Source of the DNA: Druceiella hillmani
Lineage: Eukaryota; Arthropoda; Insecta; Lepidoptera; Hepialidae
DNA: 64,000 nt
Direction: 5' to 3'
Assembly: GCA_039881145.1 (NCBI GenBank)
Contig: JAYKKI010000016.1
Span: 12,220,501-12,284,500 of the forward strand
The translations under genes were made by a program, and so were the position numbers. A model generated the notes under the pieces. The model was not told the origin of the DNA, did not search any database, and saw nothing but the letters and a program-made list of their open reading frames with translations. Every line of letters starts with the position of its first letter. Positions within the stretch are counted from its first letter, which is position 1. This document shows, one piece after another, positions 48,435 through 61,394 of the stretch.

Positions 48435-51400
48435 CATTCTCAAAATGAAGCATATTTCGGATGAAATAGAGGGGAATGGCTAATTTAAGAATAAATTTTG
48501 GTTTTAAATTGATTTTTCAATGCACCTCATTGGTTTCCAATAGATTTTTGTTTTTTCTATTTTCTAAAGCTTGATTTTGCGCAAATTTTTATACCGCTAA
48601 TAAAAGATTGCAGAATTTAAATTTAATGGATAAATTAATGTCCAGTTTTTATTTTTAACGTTTACAATTCACATATTTATTTTGCAGAAATTAATTTATT
48701 TGCAAATTTTTAGTAAATAATTTAACAAGACAAGGTAACTGTCGTTGCTTTTTAATTTTCCATCTTGAACACTTTTATGTTTGTTAATCTGATTTATACG
48801 TCTTCAACATTTTATATATTTCCCAAATACGTTCCAACTCAATTTCTTCATCAAGCATTTAAATTATAAAAAGATACCACAACAAACCGTTCAGACTGGA
48901 GTTAATTGAAATTTGTCTTTTAAAATGTTTACTGTTACTGAATTGATAAATAACAATGTATGTGACAACTTTTCTGAATAATTCAAACAGATTATGCTTC
49001 AGTAGGTTCATAAATTGTCATTCATAGAAACCTTTTGCAATACCATCTATTGCTCTAATAACTTTATTGCAAAATTATTATCTATTAAACTTGAACAAAA
49101 CCAGCGAGAGCAAAACGATATCGGTATATAAATTAGAACTTATTATTATCATTTATTATAATAAGAATAATCATAGTTGATAGTATTTGATATAAATATT
49201 CAAACCATAAGCTGACGCAATGCGTTGAAAGTCTATAGCAGTACCACACTCGAGTATCTGTGTTGAAACACGTACTTATTCATTTTCTTAACGTTTTGCT
49301 TACAAGAAATATTAAATGCAATAATATTTCACGTAATAAATTTAATTTTTGGAATCCCTCTATCAGACGTTCACATGTACATCATTAGATAATTGAGTTG
49401 AAAAAAATGCAATAGCTGCTCTGAAATAAATTCCTACAAGCAAGTATTAATGTAATTTTTATGATTGTCAAATTTCTATAAACGAAAATTTGTAAAAAAC
49501 ATTTTTTGGGTGATAAAATTTTACACTAAACGTAATGCGATCGAAGTATATTAAACGTAATATTAATATTTCTAGTTTCAGTGTAGTATTTACATTTACT
49601 TGTATATCCCAAGGCTATACCAACACTACTGTGGAATAGAATCGTATGAACGTAGTAATGAAAATAGCTTACACGTGTAGAAGCCTCGACTAAAAGGAAC
49701 GTCTATAGTGACTCCTTGTATCTTCTCACAAGAAAAACGCAAGTACAATTTATGAAGCTTTCGTTACTTTTGAATTACATTTTCTGATGGATTAATAAAT
49801 CTAAAGAGGACATAAAATTGTCTGGGGAAAATCAAGCAACACAACTGATCTTTATCTGAACAATGTCTGTATTATTGGCGTTACTTTCCCGATATGTACT
49901 TTTATTTGTGAGGGAAACACAAGACTAAAGTAAAAACAATTCCGAACAGCTGTTCCAAAGTGGATATACCTAATAGAAAGGAACAAGTTATTCCTACTGT
50001 TACACATTCACATCCATTTACTTCCATCGCTTTGGCTTAAGAACAAAATAATATATTTGTCCAAAGTTTTATTACAACTTCGCATGGCAATACTTCCACA
50101 GAGTAAACAGATGATAGTTAATTTACTTTTTTTTAACTTGATAATATATTTAAATTAGAAGTCATTACGACTTGATAAATTCAAAATAATGTCTCTAATC
50201 TGAGTCCAAATTCTCTTTGTGACGATTCGATTGTTGATATTACTATTATCTTGTACACCTGTCGCCCGGTTCAAAATTACACGTTTTGTTGACAATTTAA
50301 TTTGTATCTCAAAATTCTAAGGTCTTTTCGGTCATATGTGAATGGACAATCTTTGAATACTTTATCTTTATTTTAGCTACTTACAGGCACCAATAATTAC
50401 TATCCCCTTTGTTCAAACATATTCTCCCATATCCTCATCTGCAATTTATTTTTAAGTACTTATTCAAACTATATTACAAGGACTAGTGATATATTTTATA
50501 AAGGTTGTTTAACTTGATTCTTCAATGCTATATTCTTTCCTTTATTATTTAATTTCTCGGTATATTTATCGAATCATTTCAAAGGTATTTCCAATGGTAT
50601 TTCAATTAATTACTTTAATTCTTATTCGACCCATTTTTCAAATTCTCGTGTAAATACGTTACTATGGATAAATTCTTATCCGAATTGGAGTTTCTTTTAG
50701 TTTTAGTTTCTAACGATAATGGCTTCTGTTAATATTTAAATTAAAACTAGAAAAACAAAAATAAAAGCACCGCAAACTACATTTGTTATTAGTTTTGTTA
50801 TAATGCTTACAATAAAAGCGTTTGCATAACGTTTATTTACTTTTTTAGTAAAAATTTGAGTAATATCTCCGCGCGATAGAAATATCATTTACCTAGACAA
50901 TGCTTAAGACCAACAAATGATATTATAAATCCTTTTAGCTAAAAATTAATGAGTCTCTGTGACATTGCACCCAGCGATTTTTAGGTATTTCCGAAAATTA
51001 AAGATACATTTCAAGGTCTTCCTTTTATGGGGCTAAATGAGAAAATTGTGTGAAATACGTCATTCCAGAACAAAGAAGAAAAAAACAAAGAGAAAAGAAT
51101 ATAAGACGAATCTTTCCAGTGAAAACATGAAAAAAATTAAAAAGAATTGAAAAATTATAAACTGTATAATTCGCAGAAGATACGGATTATAAAATTATAA
51201 TTAACAATATTAACGATAAAAGTTCTGATATTTAGTATAAGCAATAATTTTTTTTGTCCTCAAACTTTTTTAGTGTTACTTGCTTTTCGTAATATATTAT
51301 TTAAGTTCCTCATAATTTCTATATATGATATAAAAATAAAAATAAAACTGTATGTCAACGCTACAGTCATTACTGCAGTGGATAATTAAACAAATGTTGT

Positions 51401-52533
51401 GTAGATTGCTCTATGGGCTCTTTATTAAGATTTGTCGTACCGTCGTTGGTCCTGAAAATATTTCCCTGAAATATGATCATACTATAGGCGCGGAGTGATA
51501 AATTTATCTGATGATATAATATTCGTTCGTACAATGAGCAGGACAATCGAATATGATGTCAAGACCACTTTTTCATTCGTAAGTTCGTAGTTTCGAATTT
51601 TATTTAAGAATCGCAAGCGCTGAGAAATTTCATCGAATTTGGATTAAATATTAAAGATTTAGTTTATTTGTTTTCATCTAAGCATTATACAAAGCAAACA
51701 AACAATACAGAATATGGAATTTTGGATTTTGTCCGTTTTTATTTTTCCTCTTTCAGCTATTAATTTCTGCCACGGGTGTTTAGAAAGCACTTTCTGTAGT
51801 AGAGGATTATACACTTTATCTTTTTCAGACGTCTTTATTTCACAAAATATTTACTTCAATTAGATTCATTTTAAAATGTCTGCCTGAAAAAAATATTGTA
51901 TTTCCATCTATTGATCCTTATCTTCGCCAATCCTTAATCTTACCTATTAAATGCGACCTGTCATAGATAATACGCAGAAATTATATTAACTTCCCATAGA
52001 TTTATTCATTCACAATATTTCTTTAAATGTACGTAATAATATTCCATGGTCTAAAAAATCAGAACGCAAATTTTTTTATATCCTACTAATTTCATTCTGT
52101 TAAGCTTTATTTCTATTGTTTCTCTAGAGAAGGAATTGGAAAAGAACCGTGACTAATAATATTTCACGCCATTTTATTAATTTTTTACATTATCCTAGTT
52201 ACGTTAAGGTCAAGGTTTTACTATTATCTAAATGATATATTCCCACTCTCCTATTCTTAAATTGTATTTTGTTCGCCATTATTACAACTGAAGATGTTAA
52301 TTTTGTAGATGGAGTGAGGATACTGCTTGTTCCTTATCTCAGGCAATGTAAATCGTGGTACTTGACAATATATAGCATCACGATGCTTGACAATATTCAT
52401 TTTATTAATGAATTCATTATGTGTGTGGAAGCGAGACTGATTTGGGTGGTGAGCACTTATCCATTTCGATTTACAAATTCGTTAATTGCTTACTTTAAAT
52501 AGAGTGAAATAGTTATAAAGTTAGAAGGATCTC

Positions 52534-52569
52534 ACAATTTTCTTGTTATACTTTATACAAGAAAATTGT
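52534..52569. repeat. Perfect 13-bp hairpin
   Basis: ACAATTTTCTTGT is exactly inverted as ACAAGAAAATTGT after a 10-nt loop. Confidence 0.9.
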
Positions 52570-52949
52570 TTGATTAGAAATAATGACTATTTAGTACTGG
52601 TTGGCGGGTAATATAACGCGAAAATAAGTGAGTGAAAGGTATTTTATTTTAAAAAGTAATTATAAAAGTCTCGTTGTAATCAATTATTAATATTATGTAC
52701 ATGTTTATTGTAAAATATCGAAAAAGCAGATATTGGGTTTCTCTACAAACACCTTTGTGAAATAATATACAGAAAAGTAAACAATTTAGTTGAAAAATTA
52801 ATTTTGGATTGTTTGTTTATTTTTTATCATTAGCAGGGTGAAGATCATCGTACAAAGTGATAGCTCAGTCTTTGTTTTTGATGAAGTATTAAGGGAGTTA
52901 TGGAATAACGACAAAAATCACCTTTGTGAAATAATATATAGACACGTCA

Positions 52950-53004
52950 CAGTTTCCCAAAGTTTCCAATGCTCATTGCAGTCAATAATGAAGAAAATCT
53001 TTAC
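52950..53004. repeat. 55-bp dispersed repeat, copy 1
   Basis: AGTTTCCCAAAGTTTCCAAT, GCTCATTGCA and AATAATGAAGAAAAT match 53890-53944 at most positions. A second short match, CCTTTGTGAAATAATATA, occurs at about 52752 and 52921. Confidence 0.7.
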
Positions 53005-53202
53005 TCCCAGTAACGTTATCTAGAAAATGTTTAACGTCCGACTTATATTTTATTCGCGATATACGCCTTGGTCCCCTATTTTGAGGCTATTAAACGTTTG
53101 ATTTGAATTTGGTTTCCACCTTTAAATTTCCAAGGTTTATCCTAAATCAAAGTATTATTTTCACTTTATTTATCTATGTATGAATTTCACTTGTTATCTT
53201 TA

Positions 53203-53205
<3 letters not shown>

Positions 53206-53250
<45 letters not shown>
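53206..53250. repeat. (TA)n microsatellite
   Basis: About 45 bp of TA repeats. Confidence 0.95.
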
Positions 53251-53252
<2 letters not shown>

Positions 53253-53528
53253 GATCGCACGATAGTATACCAGCCAAATTCTTCCAAAACAGTCCCATGC
53301 ATTCATATCACTTCAGATAAACCGACTGAGAAATATAAACTGCAAACATTTTGTTAAATATTTATGTTTGACATATTTCCTATATTAAACTGAATAGTAA
53401 TAACCCTGTAGTCTACACTATGACTGAGTATGACATGATAAATAATACTAATACAATTAATATTGCGGTGGTAAATATAAATGCTACCGATACTCCAGAT
53501 TTCTAAAAATACATTTGAGCTTCAATTA

Positions 53529-53708
53529 AATGTCTATTAAGTCTATATCTTTGCTAATATCCCACCTGAAGATGTTGTAATACAACGAAACCTAGGTCGT
53601 GGTAAAGAAATTAAAGATAGTAGAAATTATACTACAGCACGTAGTTTCATTTAATTGTGAATAATGAATTTCTACAAAATTAACGCCAAATATATTCAAT
53701 GTCTATTA
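53529..53708 (+). mobile_element. Penelope-like element copy C: 158-bp insertion with 11-bp target duplication
   Basis: AATGTCTATTA at 53529-53539 is repeated exactly at 53698-53708. The 158 bp between them start AGTCTATATCTTTGCTAAT and end CGCCAAATATATTC. They contain only a hammerhead motif, a linker and the 3' tail (TGAATTTCTACAAAATTAACG) shared with copies A and B. There is no coding sequence. Because it is a single unit bounded by target duplications, it best shows the size of the mobile unit, unless it is simply a 5'-truncated copy of a longer element. Confidence 0.65.
53562..53602 (+). ncRNA. Hammerhead ribozyme motif (type I, minimal helix III), copy C
   Basis: Helix I CCAC (53562-53565) pairs with GTGG (53599-53602). 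Core CTGAAGA is at 53566-53572 and GAAA at 53587-53590. Helix II is GTTGT/ACAAC with an AAT loop, and helix III lies in ACCTAGGT. Predicted cleavage is after C53598. The 41-nt sequence is identical to that of copy B. CTTT upstream and AAAG downstream could extend helix I beyond an internal loop. One unpaired U (53573) sits next to helix II. Confidence 0.65.
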
Positions 53709-53889
53709 GGTATAAAAACGTTGTTAAGCTCAAATCTCAATATCAAATACGTAACATGCTTTACTCTGTAGAAAACGTTTAATGACAAATTTGATACATA
53801 AAATAAACTTAGTATGAATTATTTCAAACCTTTTGATCGTTGACTGTATTTTTGAACGTGGCACATTTTTGCTCATAAAACTCTTAGAT

Positions 53890-53944
53890 CTGTTTCCCAG
53901 AGTTTCCACTGCTCGTTGCAATTAATAATGAAAAAAATGATTAC
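53890..53944. repeat. 55-bp dispersed repeat, copy 2
   Basis: TGTTTCCCAGAGTTTCCACT, GCTCGTTGCA and AATAATGAAAAAAAT match the copy 940 bp upstream at roughly 80% of positions by eye. Confidence 0.7.
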
Positions 53945-56900
53945 ACATATGTGATTATAAGCGTGATTAAAAATATATTAAAGATTAAATTAAATACATT
54001 TATTGAAGTTACCTAATTTTTTTATTGTATGTATTTTTTTCTTCCTTTTGCATCACTAAAACCCACAATTTTTTATATTTCCCGCATAATGTTTAATCAT
54101 TAACTAAGGTATACTCTTAGTAACAATATTCATGAATATTATGTATTCATATTAATACATTTGAAGATAATATATGATCATTAATATTTTAGGTGGAATA
54201 TTAAGTTTCATATTCTCTCATTTTACCAGCAAACGGTACGAGTTTCATGTCTCGTTTACTGGTAATTTAACATATACTTCTCAATGCAGAAGTGAATATT
54301 TCGAGCGACACAAATGTTGTACGTGCCCGGAAACAGACAAATAGCGAAATCTTTACTCTTTAGCTTCCCGATACCATTGGTCTTATGTTTTCTTACACTT
54401 GCAAAATAACTGCATTACGACAAGTATTGGCTAACAATAAGCAATGTTGAAAAATTATAATCTTGAAATTGTTTTGATTAAATATCAAAAGTGATTCACA
54501 CGCAAATAAATTACGAAACATTTTTTTGAGGGATTTAATGTGAACTACAGAACTATCCGTGGTGTTCTGACTCATTTCAAAGGGTCTATTTCATTTTAAG
54601 TTTTCACATTTCGAAAAAAATACATCATCCCTTACAAGGTCACTCGCATGTTTTTTCATCTCTCTGTTAAATCTGTGTTCTCTGGAAACTTTCTCTGAAC
54701 CTGTTGAAGTCAAATTATGAAAAAACTACATTATTAAAGATTTACCTAAAGTTGATCGGAAAAAAATAGTGATGATTCCTTGACTTTGTGGTTGTGATAG
54801 TTTTTGACAAAATTCCCGGTATTTATTCACCCGTTAGTAGTATACCGTGCAATATATTTGCATAGTGAGAAATAATGTCAATATTTCCAAATAGCTTAAC
54901 TGAGTTACAATGTACCTACCCTTACTCTTGTTAGCTTTGCTAGCGATTTCATTCTCGTCAACCATTAAAAACGTACCGATTAGTCATTTTATTTCAGTGT
55001 CAGTATATGTCAGGGTGGCAAACTTCGTTGCGCGATTTAAAATACACATAGCGTTATAAATTGAGGTACATAAATAATCCGCACATTTTTGCAATAACTG
55101 CCTGTAACTGCGAGTAGCTAATTACATAAGTAGTTATATAAGTAGGCCATTTGTATTTTCTTTCGACTTCAGTTATTATTGGTACTTTTCGAAATTAATA
55201 AAATGTTGCTATTTCTTATATATTATTTAATTGCAAGGATAAACTCAATAGTTTAAATATTGTGGCCCAAATAACAAATATGAAGGAATAATTTATTATT
55301 TTAATAACGAATTATTCCATAATTGTTTTGAATTTAGTTGATATTTTTATGAAGATTATTTTACACAAAATAAAAAAAACTAAGCTCACCAACCCAAACT
55401 ATTTAAAGACACAGCATATAAACGATTGTGTTATGAAATATACTAAAATATTTTAATGTCTAATTTCTTTTTCTTGTATGGAAAATTATCAGAAAATTCT
55501 TTGATCATAGACACTTCGTAAAACAAACGTGGTTCCTTCACAGCAAATAATGCTGTGGAATTAAAAGTAAATACGAATAAAATTAGATTCGGTATTTACA
55601 GAGATACAATATGCTAAACAAGTAGCTACGTCATCAAATGAAGTATCTGCTTCGTCAGTACATTCGAAACCTGCTTGGACTTCTAATAGAAATATAGATC
55701 TACAAAGACATTGAAGAAGACATTTGACTGATTACTGCAAAACTCAAAACTATTACTACAAACATTATTGCTTTAATTCAGTACTATGATTTCCAAAATT
55801 ATATTTAGTCTAATCGTACAACCGAATACCGAGTTTATTTAAAAATTTGAATTACGGTTTAACGTGATATCCCTACTTATATTTACTTATGTAAAGTTTA
55901 TGAAGCCATTAATCGAATCAAATGTATCATTAAGTAACCTGTGTAAAATAGTTTCATTTTAAGAAAATCGATAATCAAATACCTCTACTATCTCCTGCGT
56001 ATATTTGCTTTTAACTTACGTCATTTCTTTATGTTGTTCTCTAGATTCGTGTTTAATTCCTCCATTATTAACATTTTCTAAAATGGATATACTTTGGACT
56101 AAGGAAAAGTAATTGAATCTGTGGTATAACCATTGTATAACTTAATTAAATTCAATTTTGAACCACTAAAATAAAATAAAATTATTTTTTAACCGAGTAA
56201 GCGTGAATTTCGTAAATGCAATTGAGAAATCGATGTGCTTGGACTTCATGTTATTAATATTTAACAACCTTCAAAACATCAAGACGTCCGAGTGCAATTG
56301 TGAGCAAGAATTGTGATGGCATCTGTTTTCAATTTTGGCTTTGTACCTTTACGAATTCGGCGATTACTGGAATACAGCAAGGCAATTTTCGGTTTATTGT
56401 GGATCTTTACGTTCTTGCGAAAGCTTTTGGATGGAAATGTCTAGTGTGTAATGTACTTTTAAAACCAATTATTTTTTATGTACGAGGGTTGCATTAATAT
56501 TAAGCATAATGTTTTTAAATAACATACATACCTACCCACATTGACACTATGACTGAGCCCTAGCAAAATTGTATGGTTATTGCCTTATTTGTGTTTTATT
56601 CTTACTCAAAAAGGAAATAATTAAAATATATAGCTTATAACCCCGTCATGCTGCTATGGATTAAGTTGAATTTAATGCTAGGTAAGCGACGTATAAGTTG
56701 CACGTCACTACTTGGCATCTGATACATTATCAAGGTAGGGTATATGTACATGAAAATATTGCATCGTTTTGTCCTATTCTCTACATACATATTTCTATGT
56801 ACTTGGCACATAGAAACATGCATATAGACAATAGGAAAAGACGTATAAACGCATCTAGGTAAAGGATATGTCATGGACACAAAAAAAATACATAACTTAG

Positions 56901-57062
56901 TAAAGCTAAATGAATACAATTGAAATAAATTTGTATCTAGTAATATTTAGTTATTGACAATAAATTTATTTATAGTCATCAAACAGGCTATACCCACATT
57001 TAAGTAAAAATTATGGCCACAAATAGTAATACGCGCAAACTATGATAAAAGAGACCAAAAGC

Positions 57063-57066
<4 letters not shown>

Positions 57067-57118
<52 letters not shown>
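57067..57118. repeat. (TA)n microsatellite
   Basis: About 52 bp of TA repeats. Confidence 0.95.
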
Positions 57119-57120
<2 letters not shown>

Positions 57121-58570
57121 TAGCCGTATCGAAAATGTTCTCATTTTTCAGGAATACTATTAACGCGTCGACGATATTTCTACATAATAAAGCATCATTG
57201 ATAATTATCGAGATATTCTTACATTTTGAAGTAACGCGTGTCTTAGGCACAAATTTGGAAAAATAAGTAATTCATTTAGTCAATGTATTGTACGAAGGAG
57301 ACGATCGTTATTCAACATGTATGCAAATTTATATCGTTTGTTTCCGAATCATCGTTAATAAAAATATGTACATATCCTCCTTAACAGTTTAATATAAAAA
57401 CAAAAGTTTAATTTATTATCGACATATCGTATCACCAGTCAGTAGACATATAAATATAGAATAGTGATTTCTAACATTGACTTCCCGACGTTACATATTT
57501 ATTACAGACATATCGTATCGCCGTTCAATGGACTGATAAAATAGAATCGAAATTTTCTAACATTTACGTTCCAACGTTACTTATATTGTTTACGGTTAAT
57601 GTAAAAAAGCAATCTCCATCTTCTAATACATTATATATGTATTAGGAGATCGAAATATGTTTTGAACGTCAAGTTTGTAAATATGGTCCCAACTCAATCA
57701 TCTAGGATTTTGTTCTTAATAAACGTCGCATCATCCAAAACTAAAGTCTATACGTCCAATTCAAAAAATATCGCAAAAGGCGAAATAATATTTGAACTCG
57801 AAATTTCAAAAATACACATGGCATGCTTACGCGAAACGAAAATATTAACCCACAAAACTTTTATATGAATCGTCAATAAAACAAATGAGAAATCGTGGTC
57901 TTTTTATGAAAAATTAAGTTATATTTATGATTTTCTATAAAAGTGCCCATTGTGTCTCATTGAATCTTATATGTACTAGTGAACCAAACTAATTCACGAA
58001 ACTCGCTAAGGTTCACATTCATTCCGGAAATACACAGAACGAATATCACTATTGATAAATATATTCATATAGCACGTCATATATTCATAAAATATTCATG
58101 GACTATTATATATAGACCATTATTTAGTTAGTATTTGTTATATAGAGCATCTGTCAGTTAGTAAGTTATTTTTATTTCAGTTTGATCATTCATTTAAAAA
58201 GCAAATAGTTTATTTTTAATACAATTTCTGATTACCTTTACCCATTTCAAAATCTGATCCTAAGTTTGAACTCTTTTGACATATCGTATATGAAAGTGTT
58301 TATGAAATGCCAGAAACGCCTATTTCTATTTCAGTAAATGTGCTATTATCTAATTCCTTTAAAAAATCTACAAATATTTAAGGTGTTATGGAATCTCCAC
58401 AGGAATGTAACCATCAACTCCACAGGAATGTAAATTAGAACAAAAACAAATGTAATAACTTTTGTGAAATTATTTGCACACGACGGAAGATGGAAAGTAA
58501 CTGATTGTACTTAGGTCACATTTCATATCAAAAACTTGTATTTTGTTTAAACTAGTTTTAACATTATGCT

Positions 58571-58645
58571 TGCGTGCGTGTATTGTGTGTGTGTGTGTGT
58601 GTGTGTTTATATGTGTGTTGGGTGTGGGTGTGTGAGTGTGTGTGT
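58571..58645. repeat. TG-rich microsatellite
   Basis: A compound (TG)n tract with GGTGTGGGTG interruptions. Open frames across it give meaningless Val-Cys or His-Thr runs. Confidence 0.9.
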
Positions 58646-59605
58646 AAAGAGAGAATTTAGGCTCCGTAATTGCTATCAAAGTTCTGTAAATGAACGTTTG
58701 CCGTCAAAACTCAGTTCCGTAAAAAGTCGCAATCAAGATGCTCAGCCGTATTGGAAGTAATATTCCCCAACACTATCGATCTTGTGAACTTTCACCTTTA
58801 CCGAACGTGAGAAAAAGAATCAAATTAAAGCTTATTGAAAGCTCGCCGAAGCGTTAACATTGTGAAGATATGGCCAATTTTATTTGAAGAATTTTGGATG
58901 TATTTTCACATGTTGAATGGCCTCATTTAGCTCTTAAGCGATTAATCGGTAGCGTATTTAAAGGATGAGAATGAAGTAAAAAGGAAAGAAAGATAAATAA
59001 AGTAGACCAAATTTGGAAGACCATGCTTAAGTGAAATTATATTAATGTAGATAAATAATTTTATGTTCTTTTAGTGGAGATAAATAGCATAAGTAAGCAT
59101 TATTTATAAAAAAGCGCATGTTCAAAATCAATCTAACTGGCGACACTTCCATGAAAAATATTATACGCAAATATATTTTATGCTTTCAATTTTGTGAATT
59201 TTCATTTTGATTAATGATTGTTATGTATTTTTTTACGGAAAAGAAAACTTGAAATTGTTATTCTTCCTCACTCGAATTTTCAATTTTTTTAAATCTAATT
59301 TAAATGTATTTTTTTCAACTTATGATTTGCATGACAATAATTTTCAATTTTCCTGAACTTGCAAAACATGTCCTATTTAACCAAAACGAAGTGTCAAACG
59401 GTTAGGTAATTTTATGAATATTTTTCAATCACAACCTCCTGTTGTTAATAAATTTCTCAAGAAAGTGTGCAAAGCTTAGTTAATACAAATAATTATTAGT
59501 GGTTTGGCAATCAGGTCAGTTTGGTGATAAAATTGTGAACGGAAAAAACTCTACCAATTAAATAGTAAAAATTGACTAATTCAAATAAATATCGTTAGTC
59601 GTCAG

Positions 59606-59609
<4 letters not shown>

Positions 59610-59665
<56 letters not shown>

Positions 59666-59666
59666 C
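59610..59666. repeat. (TA)n microsatellite
   Basis: About 50 bp of TA repeats ending in CATATACG. Confidence 0.95.
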
Positions 59667-60075
59667 GCACGTTAATTGAATTAAATTATCTTATTTAACT
59701 CAACATATTTTCACGTGCAAATTTCTGTAGATTTTTCTTTTTGTTACCAATATTATACAAAATACTCTGCTGTAAACCAATGCCGGTTTGTTGCTTTTTC
59801 TCTTCGTCCAAATTAACTGTGACAATTTATTACGGATACCTTTAGAAATTAGGACACACATACACTCAACATAATAAATTGTGACTCCTGTAAGAAACTA
59901 ATAAAATTAAATTCCAAAGATTCTAACATGAACATTTCCCGTTTAGAAAGCAAGTCAACTTAACCTAACAGACACCACGTTAAACATTTTTCGAACATTC
60001 GACTCACACGTACAAATAAGTATTTAAAGTTCCACGCTAAATCAAAATGGCTGCCTCCTGTCAAGTAAATAAAAC

Positions 60076-60126
60076 TCTACAGTAATAGACAACTAATAAA
60101 AATTGTTAGTTGTCTATTACTGTAGA
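60076..60126. repeat. Perfect hairpin of about 21 bp
   Basis: TCTACAGTAATAGACAACTA (60076-60095) plus A60096 pairs with T60106 plus TAGTTGTCTATTACTGTAGA (60107-60126), leaving a 9-nt loop. There is no mismatch. Confidence 0.9.
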
Positions 60127-60252
60127 AAAATTTCTGCCATAATGTATTTATACTTGCTTAAATTGCTTTTCTTATAACCTCATTTATAAAACAAGTAGAA
60201 TGTTTTGAATCTTTCTCTGAGGCTAAGATGACTAGTGCTACATAGTTACTTA

Positions 60253-60275
60253 TACATATATATATATATATACAT
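60253..60275. repeat. Short (TA)n microsatellite
   Basis: About 20 bp of TA repeats. Confidence 0.85.
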
Positions 60276-61394
60276 ACCGTTATATACGTGATTTAGAGGT
60301 ACCAAATATATCGCATACTCCACTAGGCCACAAAATATAAGTGATGAGATACTATTAACTTATTCATGTAAAGAAATTGAATATTTAAATTTGTATCTAA
60401 TAATCATTGTCGAAAGAATTTTAAAAAATTAATTATACGAAAAATCAATTGAGCAAACACAACTTGCATTGCACTGTTTTTTTTTATTCAATACATATAA
60501 AGTATATGTAAATACTTATTTATATAAGATATACATAAATACTACTAGTTATCTCGCTGAGTCAGTAAATTTAAAGCTCATGTTCCAGGAGACATTTACT
60601 ACATTGTTTATTGATTAATTGCTTGTACTGATATTATTTCTATAGTTAAATTTTAGCATATTTATTAACACAATTGTTTTTTAGATTGTATTAATTTTTC
60701 TTATCATTTTTTTACTTCTCATTTCTTAAAGGCTGCAACGTGGTAGTGTAAGCAATTAAACCGTAAATGGCAAGTTATAGAATCATCTCCCGGTTAAGCT
60801 GGAAAACACATTTTTTGTTCATTTTGTACAATGTTTTTATTATTATGATAGTTTGATAATTTTTTCATAATTTACTAAAGGTAACCATTACATATCTTGC
60901 CGGCATTAAATCAGACCCTTCAAAACCAGACTCTAAGATACTTTCAAAATCTTGGATTGATAGCATCGAAACTAGCAGAAATATATTCGTTAAAATTGTA
61001 GGCAGTACGGAACATGAAAATATATTTAAGCGTTCTCCCATGGCCGATATATAATTGCTTCTTAACCGGCTGATTTCTTTACAATCATTTACTTTTTGAA
61101 AAAAAATATTAATTAAAATGAAATCTCGTACAATTCATTTTCTAAGTCCTTTATTTAACTTTATTTATGTCGTATAATTAGTGTTTCAACGGTGTTTTGT
61201 TATCAAACTCGTAATTTGTGGGTATGAAATTAATTTGTATTTTAATGTACAGTACGCCACTGTGGATCATACACGCGAACTAAGTATGTACGGTCACAAT
61301 TTTATACAGCCACTGCTTTTAAAAGTTTCTGATGTAATTGTCTATGTAAATAAATGTAATCTAAAAATAATGTTTTAGACAGAAACATAAAAAT

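Larger units (their letters stand above)
48435..53528. other. Gene-free AT-rich stretch
   Basis: No exon or RNA gene recognised. It contains a perfect hairpin at 52.5 kb, a TA microsatellite and half of a dispersed repeat pair, listed separately. Confidence 0.45.
53709..61280. other. Long stretch without a supported gene
   Basis: AT-rich DNA with microsatellites, one dispersed repeat copy and one perfect hairpin, listed separately. Open frames at 56.3-56.9 and 57.7 kb have no recognisable domain. Confidence 0.4.

Noticed and set aside
55590..55800. Segment that loosely recalls the end of a non-LTR retrotransposon ORF1
   Set aside because: Match too weak and short, with no endonuclease or RT sequence downstream.
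56478..56495. TACGAGGGTTGC, which resembles a mariner terminal repeat
   Set aside because: No inverted partner nearby and no transposase next to it.
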